DNA from: Candidatus Gastranaerophilales bacterium
Lineage (GTDB): Bacteria; Cyanobacteriota; Vampirovibrionia; Gastranaerophilales; Gastranaerophilaceae
Direction of reading: 5' to 3'
Length of the DNA stretch: 64,000 nt
Assembly: GCA_944325635.1 (NCBI GenBank)
Contig: CALVBD010000003.1
Location: 1 to 64,000, forward strand
Part shown: positions 27,566 to 36,686 of the stretch, piece by piece
Layout of the letters: each line of letters starts with the position of its first letter
Numbering within the stretch: the first letter of the stretch is position 1
Translations under genes and position numbers: made by a program
The notes under the pieces: generated by a model
Told to the model about the DNA's origin: nothing
Databases searched by the model: none
What the model saw: only the letters and a program-made list of their open reading frames with translations

Positions 27566-27718
27566 TTTGTTTTTCCTTTTTTATATAATTGTGTACTTCT
27601 GCTATTTACATTTAGCCTCATTAAAATTATCGCATAAACAAGTTTATTTTCAACAAAATACATTAAGTTCTTTAAGTTTTTGTAGTATAATCAAAAAGTG
27701 CATAGAGAAGGAGTTTTT

Positions 27719-27979
27719 ATGAATAAAATTGAGATATACACAACTGAACTTTGTCCTTTTTGCGTTAAAGCGAAAAAACTTTTAAAAATGCTAAAACTTG
27801 ATTACATTGAACACAACGTGGAAGATTCTTTTGATGAAATGTGTGATGAAATAGGCAAAAGATTTAACCGTTCAATATCAACCGTGCCGCAGATAATCAT
27901 CAACGACAAATATGTCGGAGGATATACCGATTTAGAGGCATTGTATAAATCAGGAGAACTTGAAAATTATTTAAAGTGA
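27719..27979 (+). CDS. grxC: Glutaredoxin (GrxC-like)
   Basis: 86 aa thioredoxin-fold dithiol reductant. Active site CPFC near residues 11-14, cis-Pro loop STVPQIIIN, and the glutathione-contact motif GGYTDLEAL are typical of class I glutaredoxins. Start chosen at 27719, with AGAAGGAG upstream, rather than the Met at 27698. It could accept electrons from glutathione or directly from a thioredoxin reductase; no reductase is nearby. Confidence 0.9.
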   Translation: MNKIEIYTTELCPFCVKAKKLLKMLKLDYIEHNVEDSFDEMCDEIGKRFNRSISTVPQIIINDKYVGGYTDLEALYKSGELENYLK

Positions 27980-28642
27980 GAAGTGAATAGTGAGTAGTGA
28001 ATGGTTCAACAATAATAAATCTTATCACTATTCACTACTCACTTTTTACTTCACTACCGCTTGCAATGACGTTTTTGAAAATCTTCTCTTACACCGTTGA
28101 CGTCATTCCGGGGGACTGTCGGTTGGGCATACCTGCCCAACAATAATCCACGGAATCTCTTTGTCGTTGCACGCGGCGGTTATGCGATTCCGTACCGCCC
28201 CCTCACCCTGCCCCTCTCCCATAGGGAGAGGGAGGGAAAGACTCAATACAGGAAAAATTGTCGGTTGGGTATATCTACTAAACTAAGTACCAGCAGGGCG
28301 GGTGAGGGGACTTGGAACCCTACGGCGCTGCGCGTCACCTCACTTTTCAAAGGAGGTTTTGATTTCACCCTCGCCCCTTGAGTGATAGAAAATAAGTAAA
28401 TTTTTCATCTTTTAAACTGCTTTATATTGAACCACTCACTACTCACCACTCACCATTCACGTTTTTACTTTGCTTCGCTCGCATTCTTATGCCTGAACCA
28501 AAAGAACGCCTCCCCGATAAACTCAAGGAGGCATATGATAACCTACACTACTTACCGCAGCATGAGCTGCTTCACCTTTTAACAAATTGAGGAATTACTA
28601 AAAATAAAACTTTTCGTTGTATCTGAAAATTAGTCTTGATTA
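27980..28642. repeat. 660-bp gene-free stretch of repeat modules
   Basis: 27978-28055 holds R2 heptamers in both directions, forming a large imperfect foldback around 'ggttcaacaataataaat'. 28122-28143 is R4 (gttgggcatacctgcccaac). 28195-28235 and 28285-28380 are R3-like. 28425-28465 is R2. 28507-28533 is a hairpin (gcctcc...ggaggc). The 94-codon frame at 28097-28381 is made of these modules and is not a gene. Confidence 0.7.
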
Positions 28643-29782
28643 TTATTTAGCTTTTACTTTTTCATAAAGAGCTTTTAAGGTTGACTGGATTGCGTCGCTG
28701 TCACTCCAGCCAAGCCAGTTGGATTTTGCAGCACGTCTTGCAGCTGCAAGTTCTGTATCAACATTAATTCCGTTTTTCAGAGCTCTTAATTCAAGTGCAT
28801 TGATGAGAATTGTTGCAATTTCTTCCTTCTGCCCGAATTCACATTCATCCATCAAGGTTTCAATAAATCCGTCCTCATCATCTTTATAGGCACCCTGTTG
28901 ACCGTAAGTCTTATCCCATTGATCCCAGAGTTCTACAACATTATCAGCATTTACAAACGCTTCAAGAACTGTTTTCATTCCCTGTTCACCGTCGTAATCA
29001 GTGCCCGGACCGTCAATAGCTTTATCCAGCATCAGACAGACCTGATTCAACTGGTATTTTTTTGCTGCTTCTTCATCAGATAAAGTCGGTTCTGTCGGTT
29101 CTGTTGCATCAGTAGCGCCAGTTGCCTCTGTTGCATTAGTTGCTTCTGTAGGACTTGTAGGTGAAGTTGCACCTGTTGCTTCCGTAGGTTCTGTTGGGGA
29201 AGTTGCTTCAGTTGCTTCAGGCAGACTCTTTGCAATTTCTGTTGCTTTATTCGTTAATTCCAAGAGTTCCCCGAGAATTGCTTCCAATTCTTCTTTTGTT
29301 TTATTTAGTTCTTGAGTTTGTGCCTTTTTAGAAAGTTGATTAAATTTTTCTTCAAGCTTTTCTATTTGTTTCTTAATATTTTCAAGCTCTTGTTTTTTGT
29401 CAGCAGGCAAGTCTTTTTTTGCAAGCAATGTTTCTACGGTTTGTTTTAAATTATTAATATTACCGCTTGCTGTTTGGAGAGAACCCTGGAGTTTTAACTG
29501 TTCACCAAGCTGGTATCCCTGTTGATAAGCATTATTAATCGCTTGCTGATTCATAGTATCAGTAGCAGTAAACGGCATAATAGGCTGAGATGTATAAGCA
29601 AGATTATAATTTGCCCAGAATACAGGGTTCATTGCATTTTGTGCCATATATGCAATCTGCGGAGGAACATCCATATCCTGATAATTAAATTGAATTTGAT
29701 TGCCGTAGTTCGAAGTCCAAGACCAAGGCTTGAGAAAATTAAACGCAACCATATTCGGTATATTTGTTACCCCGTTAAACAT
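28643..29782 (-). CDS. Large hypothetical protein with coiled coil, PTEAT-rich linker and a DGPGTD motif domain
   Basis: 379 aa in three parts. Residues 1-95 are Asn/Gln/aromatic-rich (WTSNYGNQIQFNYQDMDVP). Residues about 105-185 are strong coiled coil (ELENIKKQIEKLEEKFNQLS). Residues about 190-240 are a low-complexity linker of Glu, Ala, Thr, Pro and Ser in units such as PTEAT and ATGATS. The C-terminal part is helical and contains DKAIDGPGTDYDGEQ followed by helices, loosely like the G-x-G-T-D loop of annexin repeats. That similarity is weak. There is no signal peptide. Likely a structural or surface-associated protein. Confidence 0.75.
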   Translation of the reverse strand: MFNGVTNIPNMVAFNFLKPWSWTSNYGNQIQFNYQDMDVPPQIAYMAQNAMNPVFWANYNLAYTSQPIMPFTATDTMNQQAINNAYQQGYQLGEQLKLQGSLQTASGNINNLKQTVETLLAKKDLPADKKQELENIKKQIEKLEEKFNQLSKKAQTQELNKTKEELEAILGELLELTNKATEIAKSLPEATEATSPTEPTEATGATSPTSPTEATNATEATGATDATEPTEPTLSDEEAAKKYQLNQVCLMLDKAIDGPGTDYDGEQGMKTVLEAFVNADNVVELWDQWDKTYGQQGAYKDDEDGFIETLMDECEFGQKEEIATILINALELRALKNGINVDTELAAARRAAKSNWLGWSDSDAIQSTLKALYEKVKAK

Positions 29783-29911
29783 AATCCCTTTTTAAATCTC
29801 CTGAATTATTTTTTTTAATCCCCTGTATATATATAAAGAATTTTACGCAGTAAAAATTGCATGATTAAAATTAAAATGCTTAACATTTGTTACAATTTGG
29901 ATAATTATTCG

Positions 29912-30565
29912 TTAAAAATTACTCAAAACATTGATTATATCGTGTTTTGAAAGATTCGGGTCAATTTCTTTAATTGAGGTTATACTATCAGTTGAAACTT
30001 TTTCGTGAAAAATTTTCTCCAGGAGTTCCCTATTATAATCATACAGTATTGAACCGTGCTGGAGAATATATCCTTCTTTTCTGCACTGGGCGGAACCTAT
30101 AAGTTTTTTCCCTTTGTAACAAAGATCAGCTCCTGTGGATATAAGCATACAGTAATCAAATTTTGTATTAACGGATTTCGAACCTCCAAAATCCAATTCA
30201 ATCCCGAGTTTTGCAAACCTATCAATTAAAATTTGTGAAATTTCCATATATGATTTTGTAACATTTTCACCGTGTTTCAGATAAGAAACAGGACAGATGA
30301 AACTGTAAGTAATTTCGTCATCATGAAGCAGAGCACGACCTCCGGTAAGCCTTTTAACCACATCTATATTAGTATCTTTCAGAAACTTTTTATCTATAAA
30401 AGAATCTTGCTGGTTTCTGCCCAGCGAAATGCAGGCAGGACGCCAACCATAGAGTCTGAATATCGGATAATCGAGTTTTTTTGAAATTGCAAAATCCAGT
30501 AAATCGCTGTCTTTTTGCATATTTTCTTTCCCTGTCAAAATTTCATAGGGAATAAATTTAATCAT
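29912..30565 (-). CDS. Lipoyl/octanoyl transferase of the LplA/LipM family
   Basis: 217 aa from the ATG at 30565; the longer frame to 30664 runs back through the upstream gene. Family motifs are RLYGWRPACISLGRNQ (28-43), VKRLTGGRALLHDDEITYSF, and the lysine motif KGKKLIGSAQCRKEGYILQH, ending QHGSI. A Cys in KFDYCMLIS, ahead of the lysine motif, sits where LipM has its catalytic Cys, so octanoyl-ACP:protein transfer is as likely as lipoate ligation. The start overlaps the upstream exported-protein gene by 8 nt. No lipA or dehydrogenase gene is adjacent. Confidence 0.85.
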   Translation of the reverse strand: MIKFIPYEILTGKENMQKDSDLLDFAISKKLDYPIFRLYGWRPACISLGRNQQDSFIDKKFLKDTNIDVVKRLTGGRALLHDDEITYSFICPVSYLKHGENVTKSYMEISQILIDRFAKLGIELDFGGSKSVNTKFDYCMLISTGADLCYKGKKLIGSAQCRKEGYILQHGSILYDYNRELLEKIFHEKVSTDSITSIKEIDPNLSKHDIINVLSNF

Positions 30566-31448
30566 TTTTCTTATCTCTTTCCGCAAGAGCTTTTTCAAAC
30601 TGGGTAAACACATCATTACCGACGAACTGTTCGAGTGCAGCACGTTTTGAATTAAAATTTGCACGGGCTTTATTTAAATCGTCTATTGCTGTCCTATAGT
30701 ATGCGTCTGTAATTAAAATTACCTCTCTTGACTGTTCCTGCGCGTTATCGTAATTTTTCTTGCGTTGTTCCGCAACTTTTACGAGTAAATCAACCATCTT
30801 TTTGGCTGTCATATAGTCGTAATAAAGGTTTACCGTGTTTTGCTGCAAATCTTCAATTTTTCGGATAAGAATAATCATATCAGCGTCTGTAACTTTCGTA
30901 TATTTATAATTCAGAGCTTTTGTATCCTGAGCAAATATACTCAACACACTGCTGCCCAGAATTGAACCCGTTGCAAGCATAGGATTCCCCATACCTGCAC
31001 CCACGAGGGTCGACATACTCGCGATATTCATAAGAACTTTTTTTACAGATTTTTCATCAGGTTTATTTTCATCAGGATTTGCAAGTTTATAGAGTGCAAA
31101 ACTTATAGTATCGCTTTTAGAAGCCGCACCTTGCCACAAAAGTGATAAATCTCCCATCATATCTTCTTCTTCTAGTTCCAACTCCTTGGAAATTTCAAGG
31201 GACATTTTTTTAATGCTCAAATCTGCATAAGTTAATTCACCCGTATCAATATTTTCGATATCGGTTTTAACTTCTTTTTTCTCTATATTTTGCTTTACCT
31301 CCACGTAAGGATTTTCCGGAGTGTCTGTAAGCCCGACACGATACGCCGGCGGTTTCGGCCCCTGCAATTCCAAATCATCCAAAGTAATTGACAGAGCCGG
31401 GATTATAGTAAAACTTAGAACAAGTGACAACGCCATGAACTTTTTCAT
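30558..31448 (-). CDS. Exported helical protein, tandem paralogue 1 (TolC-like hairpin?)
   Basis: 296 aa with a signal peptide (MKKFMALSLVLSFTIIPALS). The mature protein has an LLWQGAASKSDTISFALYKL box, a glycine/alanine segment (MSTLVGAGMGNPMLATGSIL), then a long helical hairpin (IRKIEDLQQNTVNLYYDYMT through AYYRTAIDDLNKARANFNSK). The second helix pair is of the type seen in TolC-family outer-membrane efflux proteins, but the protein is much shorter. It is a paralogue of the next gene, which it overlaps by 4 nt (ATGA). Probably periplasmic or outer-membrane associated. Confidence 0.75.
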   Translation of the reverse strand: MKKFMALSLVLSFTIIPALSITLDDLELQGPKPPAYRVGLTDTPENPYVEVKQNIEKKEVKTDIENIDTGELTYADLSIKKMSLEISKELELEEEDMMGDLSLLWQGAASKSDTISFALYKLANPDENKPDEKSVKKVLMNIASMSTLVGAGMGNPMLATGSILGSSVLSIFAQDTKALNYKYTKVTDADMIILIRKIEDLQQNTVNLYYDYMTAKKMVDLLVKVAEQRKKNYDNAQEQSREVILITDAYYRTAIDDLNKARANFNSKRAALEQFVGNDVFTQFEKALAERDKKND

Positions 31449-32260
31449 TGTTTGTCACCTCCCTTAAAAAGAGTGGTATTATAGTTATACTGATACATAT
31501 TCAAGCCCTCAACAACTTTTTTACCTGCAAGCCGCTGAAGTTCAATGTGATATTTTTTGGCAAGCTGCAAATAATAAAATTCCTCAAGCGCCATATTATC
31601 GTATAGTGATGAAGAAATAGTTATTTCAAGCAAATCATCTCTATCGAGGGCATTCGTATAATTTTTATTATAAAGCAGAAGCTTAGAACGGGTTTCCTTT
31701 AACTGTGAAAGCGCTCCCTTATAATTGTAATATGCATTAATAATTTTATCCTGCAAATTTTCTATCAACCCTGCAAGTTCAATCAATTCCGTATCGGTAA
31801 TAGGAACTTCTGTCGGCAGATTTTTTTTGTTAATAAGATTTTGCGCAAGACGACCTGCCGCAAATGCGCTGCTTTGTACTAAATAATCCGCTCCCATCAT
31901 AGACGGAGCAAAAGAAGCGCCCGCAACAAGTGCAGACAATGTTTTTGACATAAGAGAAGAATGTATTCTTCTCTGGCTTTCCGGAGTTGCCAGTTTTTTC
32001 AGCGCAAATTCAATAACCTGATTATTTTCAACAGTACCTTTCCAGAGTTTTTCGATATCTTCAAGGTCTTTTTCTTTCTGCATCTTGACAAGTTCCTGCA
32101 TGACCTGTGTGTCATTCAGAATTAAAGAACTTTTCATCTTAACGTCTTTTTTCGGAAGTTCAATTTTTTCGGGCTGCACACCGTCAAGGGAAACCTCATC
32201 GGATTCCGCAAATACACACATCCCGCATATCATAACCATGAATATAAAAAGCCATCTCAT
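31445..32260 (-). CDS. Exported helical protein, tandem paralogue 2
   Basis: 271 aa from the ATG at 32260, which gives a clean signal peptide (MRWLFIFMVMICGMCVFAES); a TTG at 32296 would add 12 residues. It matches its downstream neighbour box by box: EKLWKGTVENNQVIEFALKK against LLWQGAASKSDTISFALYKL, SALVAGASFAPSMMGADY against STLVGAGMGNPML, and ELAGLIENLQDKIINAYYNY against ILIRKIEDLQQNTVNLYYDY. Tandem duplication followed by divergence is evident. The pair may form a complex. Function unknown. Confidence 0.75.
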   Translation of the reverse strand: MRWLFIFMVMICGMCVFAESDEVSLDGVQPEKIELPKKDVKMKSSLILNDTQVMQELVKMQKEKDLEDIEKLWKGTVENNQVIEFALKKLATPESQRRIHSSLMSKTLSALVAGASFAPSMMGADYLVQSSAFAAGRLAQNLINKKNLPTEVPITDTELIELAGLIENLQDKIINAYYNYKGALSQLKETRSKLLLYNKNYTNALDRDDLLEITISSSLYDNMALEEFYYLQLAKKYHIELQRLAGKKVVEGLNMYQYNYNTTLFKGGDKQ

Positions 32261-32376
32261 ATCAAAGTTATACCATAAGCAAAATAATAAATCCAACGAT
32301 TGATATGCTTATAAATCCTTGGATTGTTCTACGGAACAATAAAAAAAAGTAGAATTAAGATGTAAAGCGAGGATAA

Positions 32377-33111
32377 ATGGCAACAAAACCGATACAATAC
32401 AATAAAACCAGTAAACATGCAGAAATAGATTTCTGTAAGGTTGCAGATATCTTAAGACAGAAAAATTCTTATCAGGAAGCAGTTTCGCATTATCTTAATG
32501 CGATTTTGATTAACCGTGATGACGAAAACTCTTACTACGGCCTCGGCTTATGCTATAAAGCATTAGAAAATTACACAAAAGCCATAAAATATCTTGAAAA
32601 AGCAACCGAGATTAAATCTGATTTTTATGAAGCGTTTTACGAACTCGGACTCTGCCACCTGGCAGAAGGCATCCCTTGCGGTGCAATTAAAAGTTTTGTT
32701 CAGGCTATTCAGATTAACCCTGAAAAGCCTGATGCGATTTTACATCTCGGTATGGCACATGAAATGTGTGACGAAGCAGATATGGCGTTAATGATTTACC
32801 AGAAACTTATTGAAAATTCGCCTAAATATATAAAAGCCTACGAGAAAAAAGCCGACCTGCTTGTAAAACTTCACGATTACAAAGAAGCAAGCCTGCTTTA
32901 TAATAAAATAATTAAACTCAACCCCGAGTTTTACAGAGCCTATCTTGGTATAGGAACGTGTTTTGACAAACTGGGGAAAAGAATTGAGGCGCAGAGGTAT
33001 TACAGAAAATTTCTTCTGAAAAAGCCTAATTCGCATAAAGCCCCTGTTGTCAAAGCACGGCTTGAAAAATTGAAAACTCTTGCAAAAAACAATCCGTTTA
33101 ATATTATTTAA
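32377..33111 (+). CDS. Cytoplasmic TPR protein
   Basis: 244 aa, six tetratricopeptide repeats from residue 16 onward (e.g. AIKYLEKATEIKSDFYEAFY, AIKSFVQAIQINPEKPDAIL, ASLLYNKIIKLNPEFYRAYL). No signal peptide. The C-terminus is basic (KARLEKLKTLAKNNPFNII). GCGAGGA precedes the ATG. It stands divergent from the exported pair and convergent with prepilin C, whose stop lies 2 nt from its own. A protein-protein interaction role is all that can be said. Confidence 0.85.
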   Translation: MATKPIQYNKTSKHAEIDFCKVADILRQKNSYQEAVSHYLNAILINRDDENSYYGLGLCYKALENYTKAIKYLEKATEIKSDFYEAFYELGLCHLAEGIPCGAIKSFVQAIQINPEKPDAILHLGMAHEMCDEADMALMIYQKLIENSPKYIKAYEKKADLLVKLHDYKEASLLYNKIIKLNPEFYRAYLGIGTCFDKLGKRIEAQRYYRKFLLKKPNSHKAPVVKARLEKLKTLAKNNPFNII

Positions 33112-33113
33112 AT

Positions 33114-34050
33114 TTACTTATATATTTCATAAAGCATTTGAGAGGTTGAAACGCCGCCTTTGTCAGTAATCTGGCAGCCTCCTGGTTGAAGTTTTAATGC
33201 ACCGCTTTTATGTTTGTAAACCATAAACGGGAACAAATCATACCCCCACTTGTTAGGTCTTTTCATTCCATTGACATCAAGAGCAAAAAGTTTATCTGAG
33301 TACCATAAAATTATAGTCCCGTCTACAAGATCCCAAACTTCTCTATCGTTATGTATAGGAGATTCCCTCCAGCCTGAATAGCCTGATGTTGCAACATTTG
33401 CTGCATAATCATCATCCGTATCATTTGATTCTTTATAGATAGTGTCATTCCCTTTATATTCAGGAATACAACCCTGTTCCAGAGCATTCCCCTCGCAAAT
33501 CTTTGCAATCTTATAAGTCTTCTTTAATGTCTTTTTTAATATTGCACAATCCGAAGTTTGATTTGTCGGATTAACATATTCACCGTATTTAATACAATTT
33601 CCCTGCTCATCTCTTTCCAAACACGGTGCCCCATAATTATCCCAGCCATAATAGCACTGAGGAGGAAATCCTAATACTGCCTCTGCCATTTTATAGGCGT
33701 TTGAGGCTGTATTATATGATTTTTTAAATTGTTCTTTTATAACCTGTTTTTGATAGTTTTGAACAAGCGCGGGCAAAGTCATTGCCGCAACAATTCCAAT
33801 AATGCCTAATGTAATTAATACCTCAGCTAATGTAAAACCGAATTTTGGGTAGTGCGCCGCGTCACATTCTGCCGAACAAAATGATTGAGTATCATTTTGT
33901 GAGAGGCCAGACCCAGCACGTCTGGTCGAGCCAGACGTTACTCCGGCCCCGTTCCCGCCATCTGCGGGGCGAGCCCCAATAATTCGGGCCAATAGCTTTA
34001 AACTACCAAGCCCCCCACCCCGTAAATCCAGTCATATCAACAGTTTTCAT
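33114..34050 (-). CDS. Prepilin-like protein C, leader out of frame across an interrupted G tract
   Basis: ATG at 34048-34050, 7-8 nt after GGAGGA, encodes MKTVDMTGFT followed by the tract GGGGTGGGGGG (11 nt, 34011-34021). As read, the frame ends at TAG after TGWGAW. With 10 or 13 nt it would continue LGSLKLLARIIGARPADGG... through a palindromic linker to YPKFGFTLAEVLITLGIIG. The pilin frame is open up to a TTG at 33992, which could start translation without the leader, but no ribosome-binding site precedes it. The tail has LDVNGMKRPNKWGYDLFPF. The linker (33841-34005) is nearly the same as in prepilin D plus a 39-bp in-frame addition. Confidence 0.7.
33829..34021 (-). repeat. Palindromic linker and G tract of prepilin C
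   Basis: Tract ccccccacccc at 34011-34021. 33911-34005 matches 41205-41299 of prepilin D with about two mismatches. Inverted pairs inside include cccgaattattgggg-type arms, ccccgc...gcgggg arms and gtctgg...ccagac. A hairpin acaaaatgat/atcattttgt (33877-33899) is present only in this copy. Confidence 0.75.
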
Positions 34051-34101
34051 ACTTTTATCCTCCATTTATATTTATTATTATAACGAATTTTCTAAAAATT
34101 T

Positions 34102-35337
34102 TCAATCCCTTAGGTATTTTCTTCCGACAAGTTCATCGGGCAAAAACTGCTGTTCGATATCGGGAGCATCGTGTGAATATACGTAACCTATACCGAACCC
34201 GTATTTTTTCGCGTCTTTATAATGCGCGTCTCTCAAATGCATAGGCGGCGCAAAATCTTTGCCGCTTTCAATATCAGATAAAGCTTCATCAATTGCACAA
34301 GCCGCTTCGTTTGATTTCGGAGCGCGGGCAACGTATATTACAGCCTGCGCAAGCGGAATTCTGCCCTCCGGAAGCCCTAACAGCTCCACAGCCTTATAAG
34401 CACTAACCGCAACATTTAAAGCGTTCGGATCAGCATTCCCGACATCCTCTGCCGCACAAACTATTAAGCGTCTTGCAATAAACCTCGGATCTTCACCAGC
34501 CGCAATCATTTTGGCAAGATAATAAACAGCCGCATCCGCATCTGAGCCGCGCAAACTCTTCTGAAAAGCCGAAGCACAATCGTAATGCTCCTGCTGCGAA
34601 TAACGAGTATTTCGCTTCTGGCAAATTTCTTCAATAATTCTGACCGTAAGATTACGTCTGCCGTCAATCAAATCACTTGCAAAATACGCATTTTCCACAA
34701 CGTTAAGTGCATATCGTGCGTCCCCGCGAGCAAGATTTACTATAAAATCCAGCACCCCGCCCTCGCAGTCCATCGGAATATAATGTTTTGCAAGATACGA
34801 AAAACCGCGCATAATAATCTTTTGCATACTCTCATCATCAATGGAATTCAATCGTACAACCTGAACCCTTGACAAAAGTGCCGGCACAACCTGAAAAGAA
34901 GGATTTTCAGTAGTAGAACCTATTAAAAATAAAGTTCCGTTCTCCAGATGAGGAAGAAGTGCGTCCTGCTGGGTCTTTGAATAACGATGAATTTCATCAA
35001 TAAAAAGAATAGTCTTAGTTCCGCTCCTGAGCGCCATTTTTGCGTTCTCAACAGCATCTTTAATATCCTTAACACCTGACGTCACAGCGGAAATTTCAAT
35101 AAAATTCGCATTGGTTTTGGTTGCAATCAGCCGCGCAAGCGTCGTTTTTCCACACCCCGGAGTTCCCCAGAAAATCATAGAAAACAGCCTGTTTGTTTTT
35201 AAAAGATTTAAAATAGGACTGTTTGGCGACACAACATTGCTCTGCCCCAAAAATTCCTCAATTGTTTTTGGTCTTAAAAGTTCCGCCAGCGGAATCTGCT
35301 TATTTTGATTTTCCAGTTCCGTAAAAAGATTATTCAT
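34102..35337 (-). CDS. rarA: Replication-associated recombination protein RarA (MgsA)
   Basis: 411 aa AAA+ ATPase of the clamp-loader-like family that acts at stalled replication forks. LRPKTIEEFLGQ (21-32), Walker A GTPGCGKT (58-65), Walker B FIDEIHRYS (112-120), sensor GSTTENPSFQV and the arginine-finger region ALLSRVQV are all present. The C-terminal tetramerisation/MgsA domain has KSLRGSDADAAVYYLAKMIA, GEDPRFIARR and PPMHLRDAHYK. Length is slightly below the usual 430-450 aa but complete. It diverges from the solute-binding lipoprotein gene. Confidence 0.96.
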   Translation of the reverse strand: MNNLFTELENQNKQIPLAELLRPKTIEEFLGQSNVVSPNSPILNLLKTNRLFSMIFWGTPGCGKTTLARLIATKTNANFIEISAVTSGVKDIKDAVENAKMALRSGTKTILFIDEIHRYSKTQQDALLPHLENGTLFLIGSTTENPSFQVVPALLSRVQVVRLNSIDDESMQKIIMRGFSYLAKHYIPMDCEGGVLDFIVNLARGDARYALNVVENAYFASDLIDGRRNLTVRIIEEICQKRNTRYSQQEHYDCASAFQKSLRGSDADAAVYYLAKMIAAGEDPRFIARRLIVCAAEDVGNADPNALNVAVSAYKAVELLGLPEGRIPLAQAVIYVARAPKSNEAACAIDEALSDIESGKDFAPPMHLRDAHYKDAKKYGFGIGYVYSHDAPDIEQQFLPDELVGRKYLRD

Positions 35338-35372
35338 AGTATAATTGTAGCATTAAAGAACATTAATTCAAA

Positions 35373-35451
35373 CGGAGTAACAATTTTTATTTTCGAGGCG
35401 ATAGCGTGAGCAGGGCGGAAGCGTGTCCGAGAAAATAAAATTATTACTCCG
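35373..35451. repeat. 79-bp hairpin element, copy 2 of a conserved-core family
   Basis: Arms cggagtaacaattttta and taaaattattactccg enclose TTTTCGAGGCGATAGCG...GCGGAAGCGTGTCCGAGAAAAT. Compared with the copy at 15655, AA/TT in the inner stem has changed to GG/CC, which keeps pairing. It lies between divergent rarA and the solute-binding protein gene. Confidence 0.65.
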
Positions 35452-35468
35452 GTAAAAGAGGGCTTAAA

Positions 35469-36686
35469 ATGAAAAAAATTATCTCTGCTCTGATTATCCT
35501 TATAATTTCACTCTGTGCCATTTATTGCGCACCTAAAAAAGAAACAAACAAAAACGAAGTAATCGTCTGGACTCTACAGATGAGCGATTTTTCAGATTAT
35601 ATGAACGGGGTCATAAAAGATTTTGAAAAAGAAAATCCGGAAATTAAAATCAAATGGATTGACGTACCTTTCTCTGAAGGTGAAAAAAGAACCCTGGCTT
35701 CAGTCTTGAGCGACAACCCACCGGATTTGATTAACCTTAACCCTGATTTCACGGCAACTCTGGCCCAGAAAGGTGCATTGTCCGAAATCGATAAAAATAA
35801 AACGATTCAATTTAATCAAGGAATTCTAAAATCACTTGAATACAACGGCAAACTCTATTCAATCCCGTGGTACGCAACATCAGCAGTCACAATTTATAAT
35901 AAAAATTTGATAGAAAAAGCAGGCGTAAAAGTTCCAAAAACTTATGAAGAAATAGGCGAAATTGCACCTTTAATAAAACAAAAAACAGGCACTTATGTAT
36001 TTCTGCCAAACATCACGGAAAATGATACAATGCTCAAAATTCTAAACAAATACGGCGTAAATTCCGCAGATACAATAACTTCCAACACATCAGTACAAGT
36101 ATTTGAATTTTTCAAAACACTATACGCCAAAGACCTCATTCCGAAAGAATCCGTCACCCAAACCCACCGTGAGGCTTTGGAAAAATATATGTCAGGAAAT
36201 ATCGTGCTTTTTCAGGCAGGCGCAAATTTTCTCACAATGATTAAAGAAAATGCACCTTCAATCTATAAAGTTACGGATGTTGCGCCTCAAATTACAGGCA
36301 AACTCGGACAAAACGACTTTTCACTGATGAATTTTATAATCCCTTTGAAAGCTAAACATAAAGATGAAGCCCTCAAGTTTGCGCTCTTTTTAACAAACGA
36401 ACAAAACCAGCTGAAAATCGCAAAACTTACCAATGTAATCGCAACAAATAATAAAGCACTGCAGGATGATTTTTATACAAAATATGATGAAAGCGACTTA
36501 ATGGCGAAAGCCCGTATTATCAGTGCGCGACAGCTTGACAGAGTCGAACCGGTATTTCAATCTTCCAGAAACCAGAAAGATATTAACAATCTAATTAATA
36601 CAGCAGTCCAACAGGTTCTTTTAAACAAAGCCGATACTAAAACAATCCTTGAGAAAACCGCCAAAAACTGGGGAATGATAAAGTGA
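35469..36686 (+). CDS. Extracellular solute-binding lipoprotein (ABC transporter, family 1)
   Basis: 405 aa. Lipobox SLCAIYC with Cys20. The mature protein follows the family 1 carbohydrate-binding pattern: VIVWTLQMSDFSDYMNGVIK, FEKENPEIKIKWIDVPF, PPDLINLNP, YNGKLYSIPWYATSAVTIYN, and FQAGANFLTMI. It would bind a sugar or similar solute in the periplasm for an ABC importer. No permease or ATPase gene is adjacent, so its partners are encoded elsewhere. It is followed by nearly 1 kb of repeats. Confidence 0.88.
   Translation: MKKIISALIILIISLCAIYCAPKKETNKNEVIVWTLQMSDFSDYMNGVIKDFEKENPEIKIKWIDVPFSEGEKRTLASVLSDNPPDLINLNPDFTATLAQKGALSEIDKNKTIQFNQGILKSLEYNGKLYSIPWYATSAVTIYNKNLIEKAGVKVPKTYEEIGEIAPLIKQKTGTYVFLPNITENDTMLKILNKYGVNSADTITSNTSVQVFEFFKTLYAKDLIPKESVTQTHREALEKYMSGNIVLFQAGANFLTMIKENAPSIYKVTDVAPQITGKLGQNDFSLMNFIIPLKAKHKDEALKFALFLTNEQNQLKIAKLTNVIATNNKALQDDFYTKYDESDLMAKARIISARQLDRVEPVFQSSRNQKDINNLINTAVQQVLLNKADTKTILEKTAKNWGMIK

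Noticed and set aside
28097-28381. 94-codon frame
   Set aside because: Made entirely of R3/R4 repeat modules, with no ribosome-binding site; not a gene.
28643-29782. Calling this protein an annexin
   Set aside because: Only one short G-x-G-T-D loop matches; the surrounding helices do not clearly fit an annexin repeat.
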